NCBI GenBank assembly: GCA_934489015.1 | Contig: CAKSSN010000005.1 | Span: forward strand, 81,476 to 145,475 | DNA from: an uncultured Clostridia bacterium | GTDB lineage: Bacteria > Bacillota > Clostridia > UBA1381 | Reading direction: 5' to 3' | DNA: 64,000 nt | Shown here: one piece after another, positions 25,984 to 34,343 of the stretch | Layout: the number at the start of each line of letters is the position of its first letter | Position numbering within the stretch: position 1 is the stretch's first letter | Notes under the pieces: model-generated | Told to the model about the DNA's origin: nothing | The model's database searches: none | The model's input: the letters and a program-made list of their open reading frames with translations, nothing else | Translations under genes and position numbers: made by a program

Positions 25984-28590
25984 ATGAACGAAGAAAAAAT
26001 GACGCCGATGATGCGTCAGTATCTCAAAACTAAGGACGAGTACAGAGATACGATACTTTTTTACAGGCTCGGCGATTTTTACGAAATGTTCTTTGAGGAC
26101 GCAAAGCTTGTTTCGCGCGAGCTGGAGCTGACGCTGACGGGTAAAGACTGCGGAATGAGCGAAAGGGCACCGATGTGCGGCGTTCCGTTTCACAGCGCAA
26201 GCTCATATATCGCAAAGCTGATAGACAAGGGATACAAGGTTGCAATATGCGAGCAGGTGGAGGACCCTAAGGAAGCAAAGGGACTTGTAAAGCGTGAGGT
26301 TGTCCGCGTTATAACGCCGGGAACAATTGTTGATTCGGAGCTTTTGAGCGAAAAGGATAACAATTATCTGTCTGTTATTTATGCTGAAAACGGTGTGTAC
26401 GGTCTGACATTTACCGATATTTCAACGGGTGAGCTTTACGCTACCTGCGTTACGGATTCTTCTCATGTTATAAGCGAGATGGCGCGGTATATACCGTCCG
26501 AAATACTCACAAACGATAAATGCCCCAAAAGCATACTTGATGAAATACAGCTTAGAATAAAGGTGCGCGCTTCGGTGCTGATTGATGAGTTTTTTGAGTT
26601 TGACAATCTTGACGATATGATTAAAAATCAGTTTTCGGGAAATCTTAATTTAGAAACCTGCGAAAATTCAAGAGTTGTTAAAATATCGGTTGGCGGTGTT
26701 TTAAGATACATGGAGCATACGCAAAAGGGCTCGTTTGATTTTGTAAATAAGCTTAATTTTTATAAAACGGACGAATATATGGATATTGACGCGGCAACGC
26801 GCAGAAATCTTGAAATAACCGAAACCATGCGCGACAAGTCAAAGGTCGGCTCTCTTTTGTGGGTGCTCGATAAAACAAAAACGTCAATGGGCGGCAGACT
26901 TTTAAAGCAATGGCTTGAAAAGCCGCTTCTCGACAGTGAAATGATAAGCAAAAGGCTTTCGGCGGTTGAAGAGGTGGCACGCAGACAGATGGAGCGCGAC
27001 GATATGCTGAAAATCCTTTCAAGCATTTACGATATGTCGAGAATAACGTCGAGAATTGCGCTCGGAACGGTAGCTCCGCGCGACCTTATAGCACTGAGGG
27101 ATTCGCTTATAAAGCTCCCGGAGCTGAAGCAGGTTTTGTCGGGCTTTTCAAATAAGCTTTTCAAGGAGCTTTGCGAGCGGTTTGAGCTTCTTGAGGATAT
27201 AAGAGAGTTTTTAAATTACAGCATAAACGATAACCCACCCGCATTTGTGCGCGACGGCGGAGTTATCAAAACAGGATATGACGAGGAGCTTGACAAGCTT
27301 GTATATGCGAAAAACAAGGGCAGCGACTGGGTGCGCGACCTGGAAACAAAGGAGAGAGAAAAAACCGGAATAAAGCAGCTGAAAATTTCGTATAACAGGG
27401 TTTTCGGGTACTATATCGAGGTTACAAAATCGTTTGTCGCAAACGTGCCGGACTATTATGTAAGAAAGCAGACTCTTGCAAATGCGGAGAGATATATAAC
27501 GCCGGAGCTTAAAAATATCGAGAACACAATTCTCGGAGCAAACGAAAAAATCCTTGCTCTTGAAAGCAAGCTTTACAACGAGATTGTAAAGCGGCTTTAC
27601 GCGGATATGGATCGCTTAAAGGAGGTCTGCGGCATTGTTGCCGCGTGCGACTGCATATGCTCGTTTGCGGAGGTGTCGGCGCATAATAATTATGTAAAAC
27701 CCGATATTTGTGAAAACGGAAGCATAGAAATTCGCGGCGGACGTCATCCGGTAGTTGAAAAAATGCTCGGCGGCGGAATATTTGTTCCGAACGATACAAA
27801 GCTTGATACCGACGAAAACAGAATGCTTATTATAACCGGGCCGAACATGGCGGGAAAATCAACGTATATGCGGCAGGTTGCGGTTATTTCGCTCATGGCG
27901 CAGATAGGCTGCTTTGTTCCGGCGGAGTTTGCAAGGCTTTGCGTTGTTGACAAGATTTTCACGAGAGTGGGCGCGTCCGATGATATTGCGTCGGGGCAGA
28001 GTACATTTATGGTTGAAATGTCGGAGGTTGCTCACATACTGACGGAGGCAACGGGTAAATCGCTTGTAATTCTCGATGAAATAGGCAGAGGAACGAGTAC
28101 ATACGACGGGCTTTCAATTGCGTGGAGCGTTGTTGAATATATTCATAACAAGAAAAAAATAGGCGCAAAAACGCTTTTTGCAACGCATTATCATGAGCTG
28201 ACGCAGCTTGAAGATAAGCTTGACGGCGTTAAAAACTATAATGTTGCCGTTAAAAAGCGCGGCGATGATATTACATTTTTGCGTAAAATTGTTCCGGGCG
28301 GAGCTGACGAAAGCTACGGTATAGAGGTTGCGGCGCTTGCAGGCGTGCCGAAAGAGGTAATAAAAAGGGCAAAGGAAATTTTGAAGTATGTGGAAAACTC
28401 CGCCGGCGGAGAGATTGACATCAGGCTTCCCGAAAAAAAGGCGGAGGAGCCCGAAGATCAGATAAGCTTTGAAAATGCCGGTGCGCAGCTGATTGCAGAT
28501 GAGCTCAAAAAGCTTGACGCAACAACGCTAACGCCTATCGAGGCGCTCAATAAGCTCTATGAGCTGTCCGAAAAAGCAAAGAATTTTTAA
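25984..28590 (+). CDS. mutS: DNA mismatch repair protein MutS
   Basis: 868 residues from ATG 25984; GAGGA stands 8 bases before it, whereas ATG 25978 is too close to that RBS. The mismatch-reading Phe-x-Glu is in RLGDFYEMFFEDA; the connector, lever and clamp regions follow. The ATPase domain has Walker A GPNMAGKSTYMRQ, Walker B VILDEIGRGTSTYDG and LFATHYHELTQ. It recognises mispairs and recruits MutL. mutL, which usually follows, is not here: the next gene is a dehydrogenase. Confidence 0.96.
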   Translation: MNEEKMTPMMRQYLKTKDEYRDTILFYRLGDFYEMFFEDAKLVSRELELTLTGKDCGMSERAPMCGVPFHSASSYIAKLIDKGYKVAICEQVEDPKEAKGLVKREVVRVITPGTIVDSELLSEKDNNYLSVIYAENGVYGLTFTDISTGELYATCVTDSSHVISEMARYIPSEILTNDKCPKSILDEIQLRIKVRASVLIDEFFEFDNLDDMIKNQFSGNLNLETCENSRVVKISVGGVLRYMEHTQKGSFDFVNKLNFYKTDEYMDIDAATRRNLEITETMRDKSKVGSLLWVLDKTKTSMGGRLLKQWLEKPLLDSEMISKRLSAVEEVARRQMERDDMLKILSSIYDMSRITSRIALGTVAPRDLIALRDSLIKLPELKQVLSGFSNKLFKELCERFELLEDIREFLNYSINDNPPAFVRDGGVIKTGYDEELDKLVYAKNKGSDWVRDLETKEREKTGIKQLKISYNRVFGYYIEVTKSFVANVPDYYVRKQTLANAERYITPELKNIENTILGANEKILALESKLYNEIVKRLYADMDRLKEVCGIVAACDCICSFAEVSAHNNYVKPDICENGSIEIRGGRHPVVEKMLGGGIFVPNDTKLDTDENRMLIITGPNMAGKSTYMRQVAVISLMAQIGCFVPAEFARLCVVDKIFTRVGASDDIASGQSTFMVEMSEVAHILTEATGKSLVILDEIGRGTSTYDGLSIAWSVVEYIHNKKKIGAKTLFATHYHELTQLEDKLDGVKNYNVAVKKRGDDITFLRKIVPGGADESYGIEVAALAGVPKEVIKRAKEILKYVENSAGGEIDIRLPEKKAEEPEDQISFENAGAQLIADELKKLDATTLTPIEALNKLYELSEKAKNF

Positions 28591-28609
28591 ATAAAAGGTG
28601 GAGATTTTT

Positions 28610-29605
28610 ATGAAAATTTTTGTAACAATGCCTGACGATGAAATAAGAGAGAGCTTTATCCCCGAAAGCGTCCGCAAAAGGCTTGATAGCATTGCGGAGG
28701 TTGAATATAACACAACAAAGCAGCAACTGAATTCTGCTGAGCTTAGAGAAAAGCTTCGCGGCATGGACGCTGTTATAACGGGCTGGGGAACGGGAATGCT
28801 TGACAAATCGGTGCTTGAGGGCAATGATACTTTAAAATTAATTGCACATACCGGAGGAACGGTAAGCACGATTGTTGATGATTATGCCTATGATAAGGGT
28901 ATTAAGGTTTTAAGCGGAAATGATGTATATGCCGAGTCGGTTGCGGAGTCAATACTTGCATATGCTCTTTTGGGACTTAGAAAAATCCCGTATTATCTTG
29001 ACGTTATGAGAAATAACGGCTGGAACGACGGCGCGCACTGGGAAGGACTTCTCGATCAGACTGTTGGATTTGTAAGCTTTGGCATGATACCGAAGCATCT
29101 TGTTGAAATGCTTAAGCCGTTTCGCTGTAAAATCAAGGTCTATTCGTCGCATATAAAGGATGAGGAGCTTGAAAAGTACGGTATGGAAAGAGCAACGCTC
29201 GATGAGGTTTTCTCGGAGTGTAAGGTTATTTCGATACACTCGGCTTACAATGAAAAAACTCATCATATGATTAACAAGCGCCTTTTGGAGATGATATCCG
29301 ACGGCGCACTGCTTATTAATACGTCAAGAGGCGGAGTTATTGATGAGGCGGCGCTTATAGAGGAGCTTAAAAAGGAGCGCTTTACGGCTGTGCTTGACGT
29401 TTACGAGCAGGAGCCGCTGCCGGAGAATTATCCGCTTAGAAATATGGTTAATGTTTATGCCGTTCCGCATATGGGCGGACCTACATATGACAGGAGAAAA
29501 TATGTAACGCTTGCGCTTGCGGACGATATAGAAGCATTTTGGGCAGGTGAGCCTGTAAAGCATGAAATTACACGTTCTTATGTAAGTCATATGACGAAGC
29601 AGTAA
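28610..29605 (+). CDS. D-isomer-specific 2-hydroxyacid dehydrogenase family protein
   Basis: 331 residues from ATG 28610 with GGTGGAGA 5 bases upstream. Family features: LIAHTGGTVSTIVD and SVAESILAYALLGLRKIP in the substrate half, LLINTSRGGVIDEAAL (catalytic Arg region in the preceding and following parts), VYEQEPLP (Glu), and the catalytic-His segment VPHMGGPT. The dinucleotide loop is unusual: VGFVSFGMIP where GxGxxG is expected, so two glycines are Ser and Pro. It is cytosolic, and its substrate is probably a 2-keto or sugar acid. It sits 23 bp before a Gfo/Idh/MocA gene, which suggests a shared small pathway. Confidence 0.8.
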   Translation: MKIFVTMPDDEIRESFIPESVRKRLDSIAEVEYNTTKQQLNSAELREKLRGMDAVITGWGTGMLDKSVLEGNDTLKLIAHTGGTVSTIVDDYAYDKGIKVLSGNDVYAESVAESILAYALLGLRKIPYYLDVMRNNGWNDGAHWEGLLDQTVGFVSFGMIPKHLVEMLKPFRCKIKVYSSHIKDEELEKYGMERATLDEVFSECKVISIHSAYNEKTHHMINKRLLEMISDGALLINTSRGGVIDEAALIEELKKERFTAVLDVYEQEPLPENYPLRNMVNVYAVPHMGGPTYDRRKYVTLALADDIEAFWAGEPVKHEITRSYVSHMTKQ

Positions 29606-29627
29606 GCTGCAAAAAGGAGGCGGGAAG

Positions 29628-30485
29628 ATGTCTGTCAGGATAGGTATAATCGGCACCGACGGCGGAAGCAAAAGCGGACACGCCGTTGAAATATGCAAAA
29701 TTATCTCCGAAAGAGCCGACGCGGAGGTTGCGGCAATTTTCGGAGAGGATAAAGAGTGTACGAAGCAGCTGTACGAAACGGGAACTGTTCGCGCCGTTGC
29801 GGAAAATACAGAGGAGCTTTTAAAAAGCGCGGACGCAGTTATGATTTTAAACCGAGACGGGAGAAAGCATATGAAATATGCCATGCCTTTTATCGAAAAG
29901 GGCATACCTGTGTTTATTGACAAGCCGATGACCTGCGACATAGGTGAGGCAGAGGCGCTTGCAGAGGCTGCAAAAAGAAATAATACAATTGTCATGGGCG
30001 GAAGCTATATGAAGTATTCTCCGGCAATTGCGGAGCTTAAAAGCGGCCTTGAAAACATGGGCGATATACAGTCAGGATATTTCAGCTTCCCGATTTTTTT
30101 AAACAGCGAGCACGGCGGCCTTCATTTTTATTCTCATCATCTTATTGAGGAAATGGTGGAGGTGTTCGGAGAAAAGGTTCAATATATTACATCTGAGCTT
30201 ACCGGCGGAAAGCTGACTGCCGTTGCGCATTATCCGGATTTTCCCGTTATAATGAATTATTCGGTGACATATCCGGCGTTTTACGCTGCGGTATACGGAA
30301 GCGGCGCGTCAATGACGAAGGCGCTTTCTGCCGACGGACTTGACGGCGTTCAGGTTGACAAATTTATAAAGGCAGTTCAAAGCGGCAGGAGTGACTTCGA
30401 CTGCGAAAGACTTGTTTACGCGGTAAAAATCAGCTGCGCGCTTGAAAGAGCCGTTCGCGAAAATAAAAGAATAAAGATAGACTAA
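29628..30485 (+). CDS. Gfo/Idh/MocA family oxidoreductase
   Basis: 285 residues, with AAAAAGGAGG before ATG 29628. N-terminal Rossmann part: RIGIIGTDGGSKSGHAVE; then the family signature GIPVFIDKPMTCDIGEAEAL (EKP-type motif as DKP). It is shorter than most members (330-390), with a reduced C-terminal sheet containing HFYSHHLIEEMVEVFG, whose histidines lie where catalytic residues are expected. Members oxidise or reduce sugars, inositols and similar polyols with NAD(P). Substrate unknown. It follows a 2-hydroxyacid dehydrogenase gene. Confidence 0.82.
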   Translation: MSVRIGIIGTDGGSKSGHAVEICKIISERADAEVAAIFGEDKECTKQLYETGTVRAVAENTEELLKSADAVMILNRDGRKHMKYAMPFIEKGIPVFIDKPMTCDIGEAEALAEAAKRNNTIVMGGSYMKYSPAIAELKSGLENMGDIQSGYFSFPIFLNSEHGGLHFYSHHLIEEMVEVFGEKVQYITSELTGGKLTAVAHYPDFPVIMNYSVTYPAFYAAVYGSGASMTKALSADGLDGVQVDKFIKAVQSGRSDFDCERLVYAVKISCALERAVRENKRIKID

Positions 30486-30534
30486 AGCATTTCTATGCTT
30501 TTAAAAATAAAAAAATGAAAAGAGGTAAATTTAT

Positions 30535-31470
30535 ATGAAAAAAATTCTTTGTATAATTTCAGCGGCCGCGATTGTTTTATCGGGTTGCAACATCAAGAGG
30601 GACGTTGCGATGAAAGTCGGAGATGTTGACGTTAAAACAGAATATGTTGAATATTTTGAAAAGTCGATGAATACTCAGTCAAGCGGCACCGTTACGGACG
30701 CGGTTAAAAGCAAGGCGGCAAAGCAGGCAAAGGAGCTTGCGGAATATATTGCGATAGGTCATGCTGAAAATCTTGATATTTCCGATAAGTATAACAACTA
30801 TATTAACAACACTGTGAAAAAGCAGCTCGGAGATGATCTTAATTCGTTTAAGAAGAAAAACAACGTTTCCGACGATTTGTTTGATTTTATAAATTATGCT
30901 ACCGTTTACCGTCAGCAGCTTCTCGAAAATTGCGAGAGCGAAAATAATATTACCGACGAATCGGCAGACGAGTATTTTAAAACGCATTTCTGGCGCGCAA
31001 AGCACCTTTTGCTTCTTACAACGGACGACTCCGGAAACGCTGTGTCGGCTGATAAGAAAAAGGAGATAAAGGCGCAGATAGATGATTTATATAATCAGGT
31101 AAAATCAGGCGCTGATTTTGATAAGCTGATTGAAGAGTACAATCAGGATCCGGGTGTGAAGTCAAATCCGGACGGATATGTTTTCACCGACGGCGAAATG
31201 GTTGCGGAATTTCAAAACGGCGTGAGCGGAATAAATGTAGGGGAATATAACCTTGTTGAAACAAGCTACGGCTATCATATTGTAAAAAGACTTGCGCTTG
31301 ATGAAACACCGGAGCTTTATAAGAAATTTAAGGATGAAAACTCTGAGAAAATATCAAACGCACTTATAGGCGATGTTTTCGATAAGTATATTGACGAGAA
31401 AATGGACTCTCTTAAAATAGTCGTTAAGGATTATTCGGGAATGATTGAAAAGAGCAGCGAAAAGGAATAA
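30535..31470 (+). CDS. PrsA-like peptidyl-prolyl isomerase lipoprotein
   Basis: 311 residues. Lipoprotein signal with lipobox VLSGC (Cys 18). A SurA-like helical N-terminal part is followed by a parvulin-type rotamase domain (about 155-265): RAKHLLLLT, GADFDKLIEEYNQDPGVKSNPDG, and SYGYHIVKRL. As an extracytoplasmic lipoprotein it would help secreted proteins fold, relevant here because several very large secreted proteins are encoded downstream. RBS AAAAGAGG 8 bases upstream. Its operon mates are not clear. Confidence 0.88.
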   Translation: MKKILCIISAAAIVLSGCNIKRDVAMKVGDVDVKTEYVEYFEKSMNTQSSGTVTDAVKSKAAKQAKELAEYIAIGHAENLDISDKYNNYINNTVKKQLGDDLNSFKKKNNVSDDLFDFINYATVYRQQLLENCESENNITDESADEYFKTHFWRAKHLLLLTTDDSGNAVSADKKKEIKAQIDDLYNQVKSGADFDKLIEEYNQDPGVKSNPDGYVFTDGEMVAEFQNGVSGINVGEYNLVETSYGYHIVKRLALDETPELYKKFKDENSEKISNALIGDVFDKYIDEKMDSLKIVVKDYSGMIEKSSEKE

Positions 31471-31492
31471 TCGAAATAAGGAAGTGAAGAGG

Positions 31493-31526
31493 CTTTGTGC
31501 GGCGGAGAATACCTTTGCCGCACAAA
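31493..31526 (+). promoter_or_regulatory. Hairpin holding a GGAG sequence in its loop, before an EamA transporter
   Basis: Perfect 11-bp inverted repeat CTTTGTGCGGC (31493-31503) / GCCGCACAAAG (31516-31526). The 12-base loop contains GGAGAA. It ends 10 bases before the preferred ATG. It could sequester or present the ribosome binding site. Confidence 0.5.
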
Positions 31527-31536
31527 GCAGAAATTT

Positions 31537-32433
31537 ATGGATGGAAAAAGAACGGCACGCGGAATAACGGCAACTGTCTGCGGCGGCATTATGTGGGGTT
31601 TTTCCGGCGCGTGCGGACAGTACATTTTTCAAAGAGGAATAACAGCGCAGTACCTTGCGCCGCTTAGAATGATTTTTTCGGGAATTATTTTGCTGATTAT
31701 CAGTGTTTTGTGGCAGAAAAAGCAGCTTTTATCGCTTGTCCGCGATAAAAAAGCGCTTATCCGTGCGGCAGTGTTCGGAGTTTTCGGAATAATAACAAGT
31801 CAGTTTTGCTATCTTGCGGCAATATCGTATTCAAATGCCGGAACGGCGACCGTTCTTCAATATCTCGGACCTGTTATAATAATGGCATATACGTGCATAA
31901 GCGCCAAAAGGCTGCCGACGGCGGCGGAGAGTGTTTGCCTTTTGCTTGCGGTTTTGGGTACGTTTTTAATAGCCTCGCACGGCAGAACAGATGAGCTTGC
32001 AATATCGCCAAAAGCTCTTTTCTGGGGTCTTGCTTCCGCTGTCGGACTTTCTCTTTACAGCATTATTCCGGAAAAAATAATTCCGAAATACGGCGCGGTT
32101 TCTGTCAGCGCGATAGGAATGACGTGCGGCGGAATTGTGCTTATGGCGGCGCTCAGACCGTATAATGCTGCGGCAGCTTGGGATTTACATATGGTTTTGG
32201 CATTTTTGGCGATTGTAATTGTCGGAACCGTTTTTGCATACACGCTCTTTTTGCACGGCGTCGGGCTTATCGGCGCGTCTAAGGCGAGCATTGTTTCATG
32301 CGTTGAGCCTGTCAGCGCGGCGGTTATTTCGTTTTTTTGGCTCAAAAGCACATTTGAAGCGGCCGATATAGTCGGCTTTGCACTTATAATCGGAACGGTT
32401 ATTATAATAGCTGTTCAAAAAAAACAGGCATGA
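31537..32433 (+). CDS. EamA (DMT) family transporter
   Basis: 298 residues from ATG 31537; a TTG at 31495 would add 14 residues but lies inside the hairpin stem, so the start is uncertain. Ten hydrophobic segments in two EamA halves: GIMWGFSGACGQYIF and PLRMIFSGIILLI in the first; LFWGLASAVGLSLYSIIPEKI and the SKASIVSCVEPVSAAVISFFWL signature in the second. The family exports or imports amino acids, nucleosides or other metabolites; the substrate is not readable. A second, distinct EamA gene lies at 34344. Confidence 0.88.
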   Translation: MDGKRTARGITATVCGGIMWGFSGACGQYIFQRGITAQYLAPLRMIFSGIILLIISVLWQKKQLLSLVRDKKALIRAAVFGVFGIITSQFCYLAAISYSNAGTATVLQYLGPVIIMAYTCISAKRLPTAAESVCLLLAVLGTFLIASHGRTDELAISPKALFWGLASAVGLSLYSIIPEKIIPKYGAVSVSAIGMTCGGIVLMAALRPYNAAAAWDLHMVLAFLAIVIVGTVFAYTLFLHGVGLIGASKASIVSCVEPVSAAVISFFWLKSTFEAADIVGFALIIGTVIIIAVQKKQA

Positions 32434-32489
32434 GAAGGCTATGCATGAGTTCGACTCCATCATGCCTAAGCTTGTAAGGAGGGGTTTAT

Positions 32490-33407
32490 ATGCCTATTCG
32501 TATACCGGATAAGCTTCCGGCAACAGCGCAGCTGCGCGGAGAAAATATATTTGTAATGAGCGAGAAAAAGGCTATGCACCAGGATATTCGTCCGCTTAAA
32601 ATTGCTATAGTCAATCTCATGCCTACAAAGATTGCAACGGAAACACAGCTTTTAAGAAAGCTCAGTAATTCGCCGCTTCAGGTTGAGATAGATCTTGTTC
32701 AAATGAATTCTCACGTGTCAAAAAACACGCCGATTGAGCATTTAAAGGCTTTTTACAAGTCGTTTGACGAGATAAAGAACAAAAATTATGACGGGATGAT
32801 TATAACAGGAGCTCCGGTGGAGTGCTACGAGTTTGAGGACGTGGACTATTGGGACGAGCTTACGGCGCTTATGGAGTGGACAAAAACTCATGTAACGTCA
32901 ACTTTTCATATCTGCTGGGCGGCGCAGGCAGGGCTTTATTATCATTACGGAATAAAAAAATATCCGCTTGAAAAGAAATGCTCCGGAGTTTTTCTTCACA
33001 AGGTAAACCGCTCAACGGCCAAGCTTTTAAGGGGTTTTGACAGCGAATTTTACGCGCCCCATTCGAGAAATACAGAGGTGAGAGCGGAGGATATAAAAAA
33101 GGTTTCCGCTCTTGAAATTCTTGCCGACAGCAAGGAGGCGGGCGTTTATATCGTAGGCACCAAAAAGGGACGTCAGATTTTTGTTATGGGTCACTCGGAA
33201 TATGACGCGAACACGCTGAGGGACGAATATTTCAGAGATGTGGAGCGCGGACTTTCGCCGGAGGTGCCGAAGCATTATTTTCCCGACGATAATCCTAAGA
33301 AAAAGCCGGTTGTAAGGTGGCAGAGCCACGCGTCGCTTTTGTTTTCAAACTGGCTGAATTATTTCGTTTATCAGATTACTCCGTATGAAATTGACAATAT
33401 AAAGTAA
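32490..33407 (+). CDS. metA: Homoserine O-acyltransferase MetA (predicted acetyl-CoA type)
   Basis: 305 residues, RBS AAGGAGGGG. It acylates homoserine, the committed step to methionine. Opens MPIRIPDKLPA; nucleophile C142 in FHICWAAQAGLYYHYG; GHSEYD supplies catalytic His/Glu. Residue 111 is Glu (GAPVE): in this family Glu111 goes with acetyl-CoA and Gly111 with succinyl-CoA use, so the product is predicted to be O-acetylhomoserine. The 56-base leader has a small GCATGA/TCATGC hairpin but no SAM riboswitch or T-box that I can recognise. Tandem terminators follow. Confidence 0.95.
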   Translation: MPIRIPDKLPATAQLRGENIFVMSEKKAMHQDIRPLKIAIVNLMPTKIATETQLLRKLSNSPLQVEIDLVQMNSHVSKNTPIEHLKAFYKSFDEIKNKNYDGMIITGAPVECYEFEDVDYWDELTALMEWTKTHVTSTFHICWAAQAGLYYHYGIKKYPLEKKCSGVFLHKVNRSTAKLLRGFDSEFYAPHSRNTEVRAEDIKKVSALEILADSKEAGVYIVGTKKGRQIFVMGHSEYDANTLRDEYFRDVERGLSPEVPKHYFPDDNPKKKPVVRWQSHASLLFSNWLNYFVYQITPYEIDNIK

Positions 33408-33462
33408 GAGAAGCTTTATAAAAAAACAGCATTTTTAAATAAAAATTATGACTAAGAACAGG

Positions 33463-33498
33463 AAAACTGCTTAATTGTTTTTGCATAAGCAGTTTTTT
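33463..33498 (+). terminator. First terminator after metA
   Basis: Stem AAAACTGCTTA (33463-33473) / TAAGCAGTTTT (33486-33496), T-tract to 33498. Confidence 0.85.
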
Positions 33499-33517
33499 GT
33501 TTTGTGTGCTGTATAGG

Positions 33518-33540
33518 CTGCTTTGCATAAGCGGTTTTTT
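33518..33540 (+). terminator. Second, tandem terminator after metA
   Basis: Stem CTGCTT (33518-33523) / AAGCGG (33529-33534) followed by six T. Its right arm belongs to a 20-base direct repeat of the first terminator (33480-33499 and 33522-33541, one mismatch). Confidence 0.6.
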
Positions 33541-33562
33541 GCTGTCGGGCACGAAAAAATTA

Positions 33563-33591
33563 TTGACAACGTGTGTGTTATATGATAAAAT
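33563..33591 (+). promoter_or_regulatory. Promoter of the HAD phosphatase-EamA pair
   Basis: TTGACA (33563-33568), 17-bp spacer, TAAAAT (33586-33591), with TG one base before the -10. From -35 to past the -10 it closely resembles the lyase promoter at 35412-35440. Confidence 0.8.
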
Positions 33592-33626
33592 AAAAACGGT
33601 TTACAGATTATTTTGGGGGAGTAAAA

Positions 33627-34343
33627 ATGGATATTGAAGCGGTGGTTTTTGACAAGGACGGAACTCTTTTAGATTTTGATGCATTTTGGATTGAAATTTC
33701 AAAATGCGTTATAAACGATATAAAAGAAAAGCTCGGTGCAGAGAACGTGCCGAATGAAAAGCTGCTTTCGGCAATAGGAGTAAGCGGCGCGGAAGCGGAC
33801 GAAAACGGGCTTTTGTGCAAGGGTACATATGAGGAAATCGGGCTTGCAATTTACGGCGTTTTAAAGGAATACAAAGATGATACAGATCGCGCGGAGACTG
33901 TGCGCCTTGTTGAAAAATCCTATACCGAAAACGCGGACGCAGGTGAGGTTAAAGCGGCATGCGATAATATAAGAGATGTTCTTTTGCACGCAAAAGAGGG
34001 CGGAAGAAAGCTTTTGGTTGTAACTACGGATAATGCGGAAATAACGCGCAAATGCCTTTGCAGGCTCGGAATTGATGATTTGTTTGACGAGATTTATACC
34101 GATGACGGAAATTTTCCGCCAAAGCCCTGCCCTGATTGCATAAAAATTTTTTCGGCAAGCTACGGCATACCGCCCGAAAAAATGGTAATGGTCGGAGATA
34201 CAATTACGGATATTTTATTTGCAAGAGCTGCCGGAATGCGCGTAATTTATGTCGGAAAATCAGAAAGCGTCGGGGAAAAAGCCGACGCGGCGCTTTCGGA
34301 TATATCACACATTTTTGAGGTAATAGGGGAGGAGAAAGCATAA
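33627..34343 (+). CDS. HAD-superfamily hydrolase, phosphoglycolate phosphatase-like
   Basis: 238 residues, RBS GGGGGAG. HAD motif I VVFDKDGTLLDFD (nucleophile D9, acid/base D11), motif II VVTTDN, motif III Lys in FPPKPCPD, motif IV MVGDTITDILFA. A helical cap sits between motifs I and II (C1 cap, as in phosphoglycolate phosphatase). Cytosolic phosphatase of unknown substrate. It stops directly before the ATG of the next EamA gene (TAA then ATG), so they are cotranscribed, suggesting a substrate related to what that transporter moves. Confidence 0.88.
   Translation: MDIEAVVFDKDGTLLDFDAFWIEISKCVINDIKEKLGAENVPNEKLLSAIGVSGAEADENGLLCKGTYEEIGLAIYGVLKEYKDDTDRAETVRLVEKSYTENADAGEVKAACDNIRDVLLHAKEGGRKLLVVTTDNAEITRKCLCRLGIDDLFDEIYTDDGNFPPKPCPDCIKIFSASYGIPPEKMVMVGDTITDILFARAAGMRVIYVGKSESVGEKADAALSDISHIFEVIGEEKA

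Noticed and set aside
29324..29995. Minus-strand open frame across the two dehydrogenase genes
   Set aside because: It spans two convincing plus-strand genes including their RBS and has no family features.
32434..32489. Possible SAM riboswitch or T-box before metA
   Set aside because: The leader is only 56 bases with one small hairpin; the conserved cores of SAM-I/II riboswitches and the T-box sequence are absent.
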